Shown piece after piece: positions 44,043-52,681 of a stretch of DNA of 64,000 nt (within the stretch, counting starts at the first letter, position 1; each line of letters begins with the position of its first letter). Source of the stretch: Thermomicrobium sp. CFH 73360. Lineage in GTDB: Bacteria > Chloroflexota > Chloroflexia > Thermomicrobiales > Thermomicrobiaceae. The position numbers were made by a program, and so were the translations under genes. The DNA is taken from assembly GCF_023806465.1 (NCBI RefSeq), contig NZ_JAMSLS010000005.1:62001-126000 (forward strand), read 5' to 3'. Below the pieces are notes generated by a model, which ran no database searches, was not told the DNA's origin, and was given only the letters and a program-made list of their open reading frames with translations.

Positions 44043-44594
44043 TCACTCTGTCACGATGATCCGGCCGATCATGAGATGGTGGCCCAGACCGCAGTACTCA
44101 TTGCAGATTAGTGGAAACTCTCCCGTCTCTTCGGGCGTCAGTTCCAGCACCGCGACATACCCCGGCAAAACCTGCACGTTGATGCTGTGAGGCGGCATCA
44201 CCAGCGAGAAGCCATGTTGCACATCGCGCGAACTGATCAAGAACCGGTAGGTCTCGCCGCGCTTCAGTTGGACCACTGGTTGCCACGCAAAAGCGCGCGC
44301 ATCCAGATACACATCACCACCCGGCGGCGGTGCGACCACTGGCACCCCGTCACGCTGTCCAATCTGGTATTGCTGGATGAACGCCTCCGCCTGTGAGGCA
44401 AAGGTCACCGGATCGACCCGATACGAGTGAAGGCGGTTTTGTTCTTCCCCGATAAGCGGCCAGACGAACGCGATCATCAGGAACATCGCAATGCCCCAGA
44501 TGACCGTCAACCACACCCAGAGCCGCTCGTCACGGCCTAACCCCTCCCACCAGACACCGCGCGGTTTGGCAAGCGCGCTGACTCGGCTCGCCAT
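44043..44594 (-). CDS. Heme-copper oxidase subunit II with intact CuA site
   Basis: 183 residues from ATG 44594, with GGGAGGTG at good spacing. One membrane anchor spans about 25-48 (VWLTVIWGIAMFLMIAFVWP), followed by an exterior cupredoxin domain. The CuA ligands are complete: His127 (DVQHGF), Cys164, Glu166, Cys168, His172 and Met175 in CNEYCGLGHHLM. It accepts electrons from a cytochrome c or copper protein and passes them to subunit I. The single helix and small size match B-family (ba3) subunit II rather than the two-helix A-family form. It lies 9 bases upstream of subunit I. Confidence 0.93.
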   Translation of the reverse strand: MASRVSALAKPRGVWWEGLGRDERLWVWLTVIWGIAMFLMIAFVWPLIGEEQNRLHSYRVDPVTFASQAEAFIQQYQIGQRDGVPVVAPPPGGDVYLDARAFAWQPVVQLKRGETYRFLISSRDVQHGFSLVMPPHSINVQVLPGYVAVLELTPEETGEFPLICNEYCGLGHHLMIGRIIVTE

Positions 44595-44619
44595 TTTCAC
44601 ACCTCCCGCCGAGCGCCCA

Positions 44620-44778
44620 TCACCGACCAAAGAGCGGGATGAACCCCAGATCGATCAAGCCCCAGATCAGGTAGAAGAGCGTCGGCACAACCAGCCCTGC
44701 CATCAAGATCAGAAAAATGTCATCCAACAGCACCTGTGGCCACGGAACACGCTCCGACCGCTCCTCGCGCCCTTCCAT
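44620..44778 (-). CDS. Small single-helix subunit of the oxidase operon
   Basis: 52 residues from ATG 44778, with AGGAGGCGCC directly upstream. A charged N-terminus (EGREERSERVP) precedes one or two membrane segments (DIFLILMAGLVVPTLFYLIW and a short LIDLGFIPLF end). Its stop lies 25 bases before the CuA subunit start, so it heads the operon. Thermus ba3 has a one-helix subunit IIa of about 34 residues; this peptide may be an analogue, though I see no sequence match. Strong ribosome site and operon position support it. Confidence 0.7.
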   Translation of the reverse strand: MEGREERSERVPWPQVLLDDIFLILMAGLVVPTLFYLIWGLIDLGFIPLFGR

Positions 44779-45413
44779 CGGCGCCTCCTTTCGTGTCTCA
44801 CGCCTCTACGCATACTGTAGGAATACAACTCGATCCGTCAAGGGGGAGCACCGTTCGGGACGTTACAAAAACGTGACAATCACTTTATGAAACATCCATG
44901 TTCTATAACCAGAGGAAACAGAGAAATACCCATCGGAGCTATTCTTTCCCACTACCACTTCACCATACGTTTCTTTCCGCGACCTCATATGGCTACTCTC
45001 GCTCCTGTAATTCGCGATTTGCCTTAGACACGGTCCCCAAAGGCAAAAATATCCCCGAGCAACGAGCACTGACTCCTGAGCCTACTAGGAGTCGTGAACC
45101 TTATCCCAAACCAGAAGCATCCACACTGCTCGGAACGAATTGCAGGGGGAGAAGATACGCACGGCTACTCAAGACGACGGACTGAGGTAGACCGAGTCGC
45201 ACACCGCCGCCTTTCACCAGCAACAGGTAGGCCCATGCATTGATGCCCGCGTGACACGGGTCTGGCTCAACCCGGTCATCAATGGACTCAAATCCAGCTG
45301 TCGCGCCTTATGGAATACGCTCGCCTTGGTCGATTCAACCGCTTAACTGCGCCCGGGTGTGAAGAGTTCGCAAGTCGAAGGAGAAATGTGGCTCCCCTGG
45401 TGAATCGACACGA
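44779..45413. other. Intergenic region upstream of oxidase operon
   Basis: About 630 bases without a recognisable gene. It must contain the promoter of the oxidase operon (leftward) and the 3' flank of the CtaG-type gene. The sequence around 44870-45000 is less GC-rich than its surroundings. A hairpin lies at 45071-45093. Confidence 0.45.
45071..45093. other. 7-bp hairpin between oxidase operon and CtaG-type gene
   Basis: GACTCCT at 45071-45077 and AGGAGTC at 45087-45093 pair perfectly across a 9-base loop, about 320 bases after the CtaG-type gene ends. No U-tract on either side; function uncertain. Confidence 0.3.
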
Positions 45414-46772
45414 TCAATACTCGCTCACAATCAAGAGACCAGTCATCTCTCTGAACGCCGGGCCACAGAGTTCCGTGCAGAGGAGCCGGTATTCCCCCGT
45501 TCGTTCGGGACGAATGGTGATGATCGCGACTGTTCCCGGAACCACCCGAACGGCCAGCCGCCGTTCGCCCAAATCGACGAGGAGTCCGTGTGTCACATCA
45601 CTGGCCGAGATATACAGTCGATACTCGGCTCCACGTCGGAGCTTCAGTATCGGGTACCAGCCATCAGATCGCCCGATAAGATACGCCTCCCCACCCGGTG
45701 GAGCGACAATCGGGAGTCCGTTGTGCTCACCAACCCGATACGCCGCAACGAACGTCGCGACCCGCTGCTCGAAGCGTTGCGGATCCTCTTGTTGCCAGCG
45801 GATGCCATCTGCGCTCCGTGCCATAACTGGTGCAATAACTCCGAAGCCTATGAAGGCAAGCGGGACCACGAACAGAGCTATGGTCGCGACCGAAAGGGAT
45901 ACCCGCCTGAGGTTCGGACTTCCCGCGACAGAGCGCAGCGCGCTGGGTCGCGCTGCGCGAAGAAGGAGCGCGAGAAGGACTGCTGCATAGAGCCCTCCAC
46001 CACCCACCCACATAATTGCGCCGCCAAGCCGCTGGTCAGCCAGTGGGTCGATCCCCCACAGAGCGGCCGCCTCGGCGTACACACCGTAGAGGGGGCGTGG
46101 CGCGAGGGTCACGGTCGCGCAGACCAGATCCGTCGCCATCCACGTCGCGAACACAAGAAGCACAGCCGTCTGCGGAGAAAACCGGCGATGCCGTGGGAGC
46201 GGATCCAGCAGCACCGACCAGAACAGAAATGCGCCTCCCAGAAAGCTCACGTGCTCGACCTCATGAAGGAAGGGGACGCGCACTGCTGCATCATAGAGCG
46301 GAGGGTAGTGCCAGAGTGCAAAGGGCCCCGTCGCTGCGAGGAAGGCGGTCACAGGATGCGTGAGCACACGCAACAGTGCCACAAGACGCCGTTGCTGGAC
46401 AAGCCAACGCAGTGTCCCGGCCGGCAAGCCCCGCAGGAACGTGCGGGCCGGTTGCCCCAGGGCGAGTAGCGGTGCCGCGACCAACATCAGGAGCGTATGC
46501 TGCACCATGTGCACGCTGAACCGCACCGTATTCCCGTGGTCGGGGGGACCCATCAGAGCAACCGCGACCACTTCCAGACCGCCCAGGAAGGCGATTGCAC
46601 GCCAGCGTGAGGGGACGAGGCGCCCTGCACGCCGGGCTCCCCGACGAGCAGCCCCATACGCAACTGCCAGACTCAGGAGAAGGACAGTCAACGGCGGATC
46701 GAGGTGCCAGGCTTGAACAAGGTCGGTCGACGTGACAGTGACGTGTAAGAGCGGAAGGAGCGGCGCCAGCAT
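45414..46772 (-). CDS. CtaG-type assembly protein fused to a cupredoxin (CuA-like) domain
   Basis: 452 residues from ATG 46772, with GAGGAG seven bases upstream. Residues 1-275 are the polytopic caa3-type CtaG copper-assembly domain (HMVQHTLLMLVAAPLLALG, GPFALWHYPPLYDAAV, EVEHVSFLGGAFLFW). A further helix (about 292-315) leads to a C-terminal subunit-II-like cupredoxin domain with PPGGEAYLIGRSDGWYP. Of the CuA ligands His395, Cys432, Glu434, Cys436 and Met443 remain, but the second His is Phe440 (CTELCGPAFREM). The domain therefore cannot bind CuA normally. It may donate or hold a single copper during assembly. It lies upstream of the oxidase operon on the same strand. Confidence 0.85.
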   Translation of the reverse strand: MLAPLLPLLHVTVTSTDLVQAWHLDPPLTVLLLSLAVAYGAARRGARRAGRLVPSRWRAIAFLGGLEVVAVALMGPPDHGNTVRFSVHMVQHTLLMLVAAPLLALGQPARTFLRGLPAGTLRWLVQQRRLVALLRVLTHPVTAFLAATGPFALWHYPPLYDAAVRVPFLHEVEHVSFLGGAFLFWSVLLDPLPRHRRFSPQTAVLLVFATWMATDLVCATVTLAPRPLYGVYAEAAALWGIDPLADQRLGGAIMWVGGGGLYAAVLLALLLRAARPSALRSVAGSPNLRRVSLSVATIALFVVPLAFIGFGVIAPVMARSADGIRWQQEDPQRFEQRVATFVAAYRVGEHNGLPIVAPPGGEAYLIGRSDGWYPILKLRRGAEYRLYISASDVTHGLLVDLGERRLAVRVVPGTVAIITIRPERTGEYRLLCTELCGPAFREMTGLLIVSEY

Positions 46773-46814
46773 TTTTCGCTCCTCAGAGAAGGCGCCGCCC
46801 GCGGGAACCACACG

Positions 46815-47291
46815 CTAGCTCTTCGGGACAGGTTGTCCCATTCGCTCTTCGAGCGCTCGAATCGCTTCGCGGTCCCGCGTGATCAGCGTCTCCAGATAGG
46901 CCCGCAGGGTCATCCGCCCGCGGGGCGTCTCGAACTCCTCCTGCCACACCTGATCAGGAAGATCGCGCACCATGGCGAGGGTCGCCTCGCGCGCCGTCCC
47001 AAACTGGCTCAGTAGCACCGTCGGAGTCAGTCCCAAAGCTGTTTGATGGACAGTCAGGAGCGGTTCCCCCTCGTCATCGAGGATCGTCCGCTCACCGCCT
47101 CGCAGCATCTCCTTGATCGCCTGCGAAGCATTCAACTCACGGTTGCGAAGTTGGTAGAGGATCCCGAGCGGACTTGATGGGTCGTCGATCGAACCCGACC
47201 CCGCGTTCATTGCCGCGAGCATCGGCCGGAAACGCTGGTTGAGCTCCCGGTACGTGGCAATCAACGCTTCAATCACGTCTCGATCGGCCAT
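46815..47291 (-). CDS. DinB-like four-helix protein
   Basis: 158 residues from ATG 47291, with GGAGGG upstream. A helical protein whose middle (LLTVHQTALGLTPTVLLSQF, then TAREATLAMVRDLPDQVWQE) and end (RMTLRAYLETLITRDREAIRAL) follow the DinB/YfiT pattern of four-helix, metal-dependent transferases. The usual metal-binding histidine triad is incomplete. DinB-like proteins often use bacillithiol or mycothiol. It lies 42 bases upstream of the CtaG-type gene on the same strand, but without evident functional link. Confidence 0.6.
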   Translation of the reverse strand: MADRDVIEALIATYRELNQRFRPMLAAMNAGSGSIDDPSSPLGILYQLRNRELNASQAIKEMLRGGERTILDDEGEPLLTVHQTALGLTPTVLLSQFGTAREATLAMVRDLPDQVWQEEFETPRGRMTLRAYLETLITRDREAIRALEERMGQPVPKS

Positions 47292-47590
47292 CGACGTCCC
47301 TCCACCACCGCCCGGATTCCGACGATCGCTGTCTACAATAGCGGAAAGTGGAGACAACGCGCAAGTTGTCCACATCACGTCAGAGGTCGCGATAGCACCT
47401 CGAACTTGCGCTATTCCCGGAGATCTCGTCCAACACCCGAGCGCTTGACCGGGGACTCACGTGATGCACCGGCATCCCGATCAGTGCTTCTGTCCAGCTT
47501 CTCGAAGGCTCCACCCGGGACGACGTTCGTACCCACTGTTCTCGATTTCAGTAGCACGTCACTCCTGTTCTCCTATCCTGCACGAGTACG
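47292..47590. other. Divergent intergenic region
   Basis: About 300 bases between the DinB-like gene and the alcohol dehydrogenase promoter. No gene recognised. TATTGT at about 47335-47340 (minus strand) may be the -10 of the leftward gene, with TTGCGC 18 bases upstream. Confidence 0.4.
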
Positions 47591-47619
47591 TTGCTCTTGG
47601 GGCAGCATCATGCTACGAT
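47591..47619 (+). promoter_or_regulatory. Promoter-like pair for alcohol dehydrogenase
   Basis: TTGCTC at 47591-47596 and TACGAT at 47614-47619 with a 17-base spacer, 53 bases before the start codon at 47673. Four of six matches in each box; moderate evidence. Confidence 0.45.
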
Positions 47620-47672
47620 CCGTTCAGTCAGCAAGCGGTTCACCGCTAAACAAAAACGCGAGGAGGTACTTG

Positions 47673-48791
47673 ATGAAATCCCGAGCGGCAGTTCTGTACG
47701 GCCCGACTCGCTCTTTCAGTATCGAGGAGATTGAGGTCGATGAACCGAAGGAGGGGGAAGTCCTGGTCAAACTGGTGGCGACCGGGCTCTGTCACTCCGA
47801 CTGGCACTTCGCCACGGGAGCTGCACCAGTGCGCTTCCCAATGGTCGTGGGCCATGAAGGCGCAGGGATCATCGAGAAGGTCGGGCCCGGTGTCACCGAC
47901 CTCAAGCCTGGCGACCATGTCGTCCTCTGCTACATCCCAGCATGTGGCAAGTGCCGCTGGTGCTTGAGCGGGCTCGCTGCCCTCTGCGATCGCGGTATCC
48001 TCCTCACACAAGGTGCCCAACTCGACGGTACCTTCCGCTTGCACAAGGACGGGCAGGATATCGCCCAGTTTGCGCTCGTTTCGGCGTTTAGCGAGTACAC
48101 GGTCTGCCCGGTCGACTCGGTCATTAAGATCGATCCGGATCTCCCGTTGGATCGGGCATGTCTGGTCGGCTGCGCTGTTCCCACCGGCTGGGGTGCCGCC
48201 GTCAACCGCGCCCGGGTCCGTCCCGGGGAGACGGTGGCGATCTTCGGCACCGGCGGTGTCGGGATGAACGCGGTGCAGGGTGCCGCCATGGCCGGAGCGG
48301 AGAAGGTGATTGCGATCGATTTGGTCGATTGGAAGTTGGAGAAGGCCAAGGAGTTTGGGGCCACCCACACCATCAACCCCACGCGGGAGGATCCGATCCA
48401 GCGGATTATGGACATCACCCACGGCGTCGGCGCCGACGCCACCATCTTGACTCCAAGCTTAGTGACGCCCGCGCTTTTGGCGACTGCCACGCGTGCGACA
48501 CGCAAGGCCGGTCGGACAGTCATCGTGGGGGCCATCGGCCGTGATCCGAATGAACCGGAGACTCCTCCACTCGACCTTATGTTCATGCTCATGGCAAAGG
48601 AAGTCTTCGGGACAATCTTTGGCCATAATGTGCCACGCATCGACATTCCTCGCCTTCTCGCGTTGTACCGTGACGGCAAGCTCAAGCTCGACGAGCTCGT
48701 GACGCGACGCTATCGGCTTGACGAGATCAACCAGGCCTATCATGACGTCGAACAAGGACGCGTCATCCGCGGCGTGTTGATCTTCGACTGA
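47673..48791 (+). CDS. Zinc-dependent alcohol dehydrogenase, NDMA-dependent type
   Basis: 372 residues; perfect AGGAGG lies six bases before ATG 47673, excluding the longer open frame. Catalytic zinc ligands are Cys40 and His61 with Glu62; structural zinc cysteines are 91, 94, 97 and 105. The nucleotide motif is IFGTGGVGMN. The segments LVKLVATGLCHSDWHF, GQDIAQFALVSAFSEYTV and CAVPTGWGAAVNRARV follow the NDMA-dependent, Rxyl_3153-like group known from Actinobacteria and Chloroflexota. In that group NAD stays bound and electrons leave through another carrier. Substrates may be alcohols or formaldehyde adducts. Monocistronic, closed by a hairpin. Confidence 0.9.
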   Translation: MKSRAAVLYGPTRSFSIEEIEVDEPKEGEVLVKLVATGLCHSDWHFATGAAPVRFPMVVGHEGAGIIEKVGPGVTDLKPGDHVVLCYIPACGKCRWCLSGLAALCDRGILLTQGAQLDGTFRLHKDGQDIAQFALVSAFSEYTVCPVDSVIKIDPDLPLDRACLVGCAVPTGWGAAVNRARVRPGETVAIFGTGGVGMNAVQGAAMAGAEKVIAIDLVDWKLEKAKEFGATHTINPTREDPIQRIMDITHGVGADATILTPSLVTPALLATATRATRKAGRTVIVGAIGRDPNEPETPPLDLMFMLMAKEVFGTIFGHNVPRIDIPRLLALYRDGKLKLDELVTRRYRLDEINQAYHDVEQGRVIRGVLIFD

Positions 48792-48818
48792 GAGAGAATT
48801 TCTCGGGAACGGTCTCCT

Positions 48819-48848
48819 CCCTGGGCAGCGGGAGATTGCTGCCCAGGG
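48819..48848. terminator. 11-bp hairpin after alcohol dehydrogenase
   Basis: CCCTGGGCAGC at 48819-48829 pairs perfectly with GCTGCCCAGGG at 48838-48848 across an 8-base loop, 27 bases after the stop codon. No U-tract follows, as with the hairpin at 7435, so this may be the local terminator style. Confidence 0.55.
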
Positions 48849-48969
48849 AAATGCTGTGTTACGGGTCGCATCGGACAGGACAGTCACCCCCATGCTAAGA
48901 TCGCTTCGAGGAACCGGCACTCTTCCGAGTGCCACCCGCATCAGGCACTGTTCGACAGGTAGGCAGACG

Positions 48970-49386
48970 ATGGCTCCGACGACGCCAAATCGGTCGACAC
49001 CGTTACGTTGTCCACTCTGCCGCCGGGAGCTCCAAGACGTGATCATCCGCCAGATCGGTCGGGTCACGGCCCAGCTCCCGTGGCAGCTCCACGCCGGACG
49101 CTGTCCCGAGCATGGTTGGTTCCAGACGGAAGTGATCAGTCGTCCGCCCCGCGAGATCTTCCCAGTCAGCCGCCCGGGCGGGATCGCCCGCCGCATCGTG
49201 CTTGACGACAAGGAGATCTATGCGTTCCCGACCATTTGGAACCGACTCGACACGCGGCAGGAGGTCGACCCCTTCGATGCCCGATTTTGGGAAATTGACT
49301 GGGAGCGATTAGGCGTCCGCCCCCCAACCATGACACCGACTGCCGATGTCGTCGAGACGGTCGGGCGGAGCAAGCGCCATGCCTGA
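48970..49386 (+). CDS. Zinc-ribbon hypothetical protein upstream of mutM
   Basis: 138 residues from ATG 48970, with AGGTAGG upstream. The N-terminus carries CPLCRRELQD and a second pair in GRCPEHGWFQTEV, giving C-x2-C ... C-x2-H, a likely zinc ribbon. The rest is soluble with several aromatic segments (IYAFPTIWNRLD, ARFWEIDWERLGV). The last 8 bases overlap the mutM start, so translation is coupled. No function known; a nucleic-acid link is plausible from context only. Confidence 0.7.
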   Translation: MAPTTPNRSTPLRCPLCRRELQDVIIRQIGRVTAQLPWQLHAGRCPEHGWFQTEVISRPPREIFPVSRPGGIARRIVLDDKEIYAFPTIWNRLDTRQEVDPFDARFWEIDWERLGVRPPTMTPTADVVETVGRSKRHA

Positions 49387-50287
49387 ACTCCCAGAGGTCG
49401 AGGCAGCCCGGCGCGGCATCGCTGAGCAGCTCGTTGGTCGGACCTGTACTGGCTACGAGCTCTATCGCCCACGACTGATTGTCGCACCATCGGGGCTGAC
49501 ACTCGACGCGATCGTCGGCCACCCACTGGAAAGCGTCGGTCGCTGGGGAAAATATCTCTGGCTCGTCTTCCCCTCCTGTGCACTCCTTGTGCACTTGAAG
49601 CTCACCGGTCAGCTCGTTGCGCGCGGAAGTAGTATCCCCGGCTTTGCCGCCGGGCATCCCGTTCCCCCTTATGACGCACCACTTCCACACAAGTCGACCG
49701 CTCTCCGCATTGACTTTGCGCCGGATGCACACCTGTTTCTCACTGACGTGCGCCACTTCGCCCGTGTCCAGCTTCTTCCACCGACTGAACTCCCAGCAAC
49801 GTTGCAGGCACTACGCCTCGGCCCCGACGCCCTCAGTCCAGACTTCACGCTTGACACCTTCCGCACCGCGCTCGCCCGCCGGCGTGGGATACGTCTGAAA
49901 GCAGCACTGCTCGATCAGCGGATCGTCGCCGGGCTAGGCAACATTTACGCCGACGAGAGCCTGTGGGTTTCCCAGCTGCACCCCGAGCGGCCAGTCATGA
50001 CGCTGACCGACGAGGAAATTACGCGGCTCTACTGGGCGATCCATGAGGTGCTGAAGATCGCAGTTCCACTCGGAGGAGCAAAGATCCTGAACGGGCGAGC
50101 GGTTCCCCCGGTCGGCGAGTTTCCCTACGTCCATGGTCGGGCCGGGCAGCCCTGCATCCGCTGTGGCACCGTCATCCTCAAACGCACTGTTGCCGGTCGC
50201 GGAACCTACTTTTGTCCGCGGTGTCAGTCAGCGAAGAAGCCAACGATGGAACCAAGCCCTGAACTCTCGGCACGAGCAGCGTCTTGA
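49379..50287 (+). CDS. mutM: Formamidopyrimidine-DNA glycosylase (MutM/Fpg)
   Basis: 302 residues from ATG 49379 in the overlap with the zinc-ribbon gene. The N-terminal PELPEVEAARRGI gives the catalytic Pro2 and Glu3, and GRWGKYLWL holds Lys58. The helix-two-turn-helix region has DQRIVAGLGNIYADESLW. A C-terminal zinc finger has CIRCG and CPRC pairs around LKRTVAGRGTYF. It excises 8-oxoguanine and nicks the DNA. Length is slightly above the usual 270-290 because of a short tail. Convergent with the HPRT-fusion gene, 7 bases apart. Confidence 0.96.
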   Translation: MPELPEVEAARRGIAEQLVGRTCTGYELYRPRLIVAPSGLTLDAIVGHPLESVGRWGKYLWLVFPSCALLVHLKLTGQLVARGSSIPGFAAGHPVPPYDAPLPHKSTALRIDFAPDAHLFLTDVRHFARVQLLPPTELPATLQALRLGPDALSPDFTLDTFRTALARRRGIRLKAALLDQRIVAGLGNIYADESLWVSQLHPERPVMTLTDEEITRLYWAIHEVLKIAVPLGGAKILNGRAVPPVGEFPYVHGRAGQPCIRCGTVILKRTVAGRGTYFCPRCQSAKKPTMEPSPELSARAAS

Positions 50288-50294
50288 CATTCCT

Positions 50295-51245
50295 TTAAGC
50301 ACTCTCGTGCCGAGCAGCTCCCACAGGCTGCGCGTGCCCATTCGCCTCGTAGACCTCGCGCTTGAGCACGCAGATGAACGGGAGATTACGGTAGAGTTCT
50401 CGATAGTCCAGACCGTAGCCAACAACGAACTCATTCGGTATGGTGAATCCCACGTATTTCACGGGGACTGGAACGAGTCGCCGCTCCGCCTTGTCCAGCA
50501 GCACACAGATCTCAATGCTCGCCGGATTCCGTTCGCGCAGCGTGCGGAGAATGAAGTCGAGCGTCAGCCCCGTGTTAACAATGTCCTCGACCAAGAGGAC
50601 ATGCTTGCCGCTGATATCGAGATCGAGATCCTTCCGAATGGCAACCCCTTCCCGAAGATCGCGTGAGAGCTGCAGGTAATCGATCGCGAGCGGCCGCGTG
50701 ATCGCACGTGCAAGGTCGGCAAGGAAGAATGTAATCCCCTTGAGCACGCCAACGAGCACGAGCGATTCCCCTGCATAGTCCTCGGAGATTTGGCGGCCGA
50801 GCTCGGCGACTCGACGCTGGATCTCAGCCGGGCTCAGGAGTACCCGCTCGATCTGATCTGGCCGGAGTGAAGTGATGTCGACGGAACCGTACCCAAAGCG
50901 CGACAAGATCTCATGATAGTCCTTACGATAGAGAAGGACAATATTCACATGTGGATAGAGCTCTTTGAGACGTCGCACCTTACGGTGCTTGCGCGTCACG
51001 AGGCTCTGCTTCATCGTGGTGAGTTCGACGTAGAGATCTTGCTCGGGGAGGTAGAAGTCCGGGGTGAACTGCTCGGCAATCCGCCCATCCTGCCAGCGAA
51101 GGGGAAACGAACGCGGCTCGTATTCCCAAGCGATACGGTAGAAATCGAGGAACGCTGCAAACTCTGCTTCAGCCGGATGCGCAAAGCGTACCCGTTGTGC
51201 CCGCTCTTCCGGGGCCACCAGCAGATGCTGCACCTCTGCTGTCAT
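50295..51245 (-). CDS. Hypoxanthine phosphoribosyltransferase with N-terminal nuclease-like domain
   Basis: 316 residues. Residues about 136-310 are HPRT: LVLVGVLKGITFFLADLARA, the PRPP loop LLVEDIVNTGLTL, then VPVPVKYVGFTIPNEFVVGYG. Residues 1-130 form an added domain with YEPRSFPLRW, FTPDFYLPEQDLYVELTTMK and KHRKVRRL, the pattern of a PD-(D/E)xK nuclease-like fold. In the PRPP loop the residue equivalent to the catalytic Asp of EDIIDTG is Asn. HPRT salvages hypoxanthine and guanine. The role of the extra domain is unknown. Confidence 0.87.
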   Translation of the reverse strand: MTAEVQHLLVAPEERAQRVRFAHPAEAEFAAFLDFYRIAWEYEPRSFPLRWQDGRIAEQFTPDFYLPEQDLYVELTTMKQSLVTRKHRKVRRLKELYPHVNIVLLYRKDYHEILSRFGYGSVDITSLRPDQIERVLLSPAEIQRRVAELGRQISEDYAGESLVLVGVLKGITFFLADLARAITRPLAIDYLQLSRDLREGVAIRKDLDLDISGKHVLLVEDIVNTGLTLDFILRTLRERNPASIEICVLLDKAERRLVPVPVKYVGFTIPNEFVVGYGLDYRELYRNLPFICVLKREVYEANGHAQPVGAARHESA

Positions 51246-51534
51246 CAGCCCTCCTCATTGCCGACTTTCCCACTTGCACTTCTCCTACTCCTCCCCGCTA
51301 TCAGTATAGCACAACGCAGGCGGCAAAGAGCATTCAAAGGTCAGTGCCATTTTGGCACCATTCTCGTACGGACGCCACGAACCTACTTCTCATCCTCTGT
51401 GGGCTGGGATCACACCGTCAGTACCGTCATGACTACACCGGAAGCTGTTCAAGACCACACCAGTGCCCGACGGGCACGTACCCCGTGTGCATCGCCGCTC
51501 GGTCTGGCTCGCCCACAGCGCCTCAGACGGAAAC
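51246..51534. other. Short gap without gene
   Basis: About 290 bases between the HPRT-fusion start and the 2Fe-2S ferredoxin-like gene end. The segment 51300-51330 (TATAGCAC nearby) may contain a leftward promoter. No gene seen. Confidence 0.4.
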
Positions 51535-52053
51535 CTACTCCTCAGCCGGCAACCCATAGCGGTGCCGTGCCTTGCTCGTCACCGTGATCCGGTCTCCGGA
51601 TTCACCAGGCTTCCGCGCGATGAACCCTCGACGCGCCTGCTCGGCAACCCATACGTCGTCAAATCCGTACCGCTCTGCCAATGCGACGAACGCCTCAACC
51701 GAGAGTGACCCCGCTTCCACCGCCTTTCGATACAACTCGCGCCGGCGCACCTCATCCTCGGAGTCCGGTCGCAGGAGCAGGCGCCCAACCGGATGACCAC
51801 CCGATCGTAACGAGGCGATCACCTCCGGCAGGTCGCTCACTTGAACGTTCCGGTAAATCCAGCCGTGTGGATACACGACGATGTTCGGCCCCAGATCACA
51901 GAGATCGATCGAATCGCAGGTATTCACCATGATCTCGGCATCCAGCCCCGCTCGCTTGAGTTCAAGTCGGAGCCGTGCTGCAACCTGTTGCGCCCCCTTC
52001 TGTGTGCAGTGGTTGGCTGTGCAGACCAGCACGTGCGCTCGGCACCAGTACAT
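51535..52053 (-). CDS. Thioredoxin-like 2Fe-2S ferredoxin domain protein
   Basis: 172 residues. The N-terminal 85 residues follow the thioredoxin-fold 2Fe-2S ferredoxin: HVLVCTANHCTQKGAQQVAA, then VNTCDSIDLCDLGPNIVVYP, giving four cysteines for one cluster. The segment PNIVVYPHGWIYRNVQ with DLPEVIASL is typical. A C-terminal extension of about 80 residues (RRELYRKAVEAGSLSVEAFV, then VAEQARRGFIARKPGESG) is charged and of unknown role. Electron carrier in the cytoplasm. The FixX-like ferredoxin gene lies 628 bases upstream on the same strand. Confidence 0.78.
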   Translation of the reverse strand: MYWCRAHVLVCTANHCTQKGAQQVAARLRLELKRAGLDAEIMVNTCDSIDLCDLGPNIVVYPHGWIYRNVQVSDLPEVIASLRSGGHPVGRLLLRPDSEDEVRRRELYRKAVEAGSLSVEAFVALAERYGFDDVWVAEQARRGFIARKPGESGDRITVTSKARHRYGLPAEE

Positions 52054-52681
52054 GTGCGTGTCCTCTCAAGCTACGACATTCCAAAGATTCATGCTCCTGA
52101 GCGACACAAAGTGCCCTCTGCGCCTCTGGAAAGTGTAAATCTGCTGCGCCCGGTGGATCTCCTTCTTCAGCCCCCTGTCTTCCCCCTCTACTGAAGGCCT
52201 CGCCCCACTTGATCCAGCGCCACTTTGCCACTCTACTCCGCGCTCCGCACCCGCTGATGACGCGGCGACTCACACCAGGCCGGCTCCTGTCAGCGGCGCA
52301 GAGACACCGTACCTGCCGACTCCAACTCCAGGCCGAGCGCCAGCCAGCGCGAGGCATGACGGTCCGCAAGCGCACTTGAAAGCCAAAGGGGACACCCCGC
52401 CCGACGTCGGCGATCATCCGTTGTTTCCCCGGCAACGACGAGGACGCAATGGAGGTGACCAGTACTTTGACTGCTGGGAAACGCCACTGCGTGACGCTGC
52501 ACGGCCCCGCCTCTCACAAAAGATCAGCCAACTTGTCCGCCCCCGGGAACGCAGATATGCGGCACCCGACGCAACACCGAACTTCTCGGGGATCAACTCC
52601 TGCCCCGTGATAACGCCTGCAGATCGCACTGATCCAGCACGGGACCCTTCGCAGAATTCAATCGCGACACGGACAGCGCTG
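52054..52681. other. Gap between two ferredoxin genes
   Basis: 628 bases with no recognisable gene. On the minus strand an ATG at 52687-52689 overlaps the FixX-like stop in the pattern ATGGCTGA and opens about 91 codons (to 52414). The predicted product (IEFCEGSRAGSVRS, then GQELIPEKFGVASGAAYL) matches nothing I know, and its second half is low-complexity. It could be a coupled small gene or chance. Confidence 0.35.
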
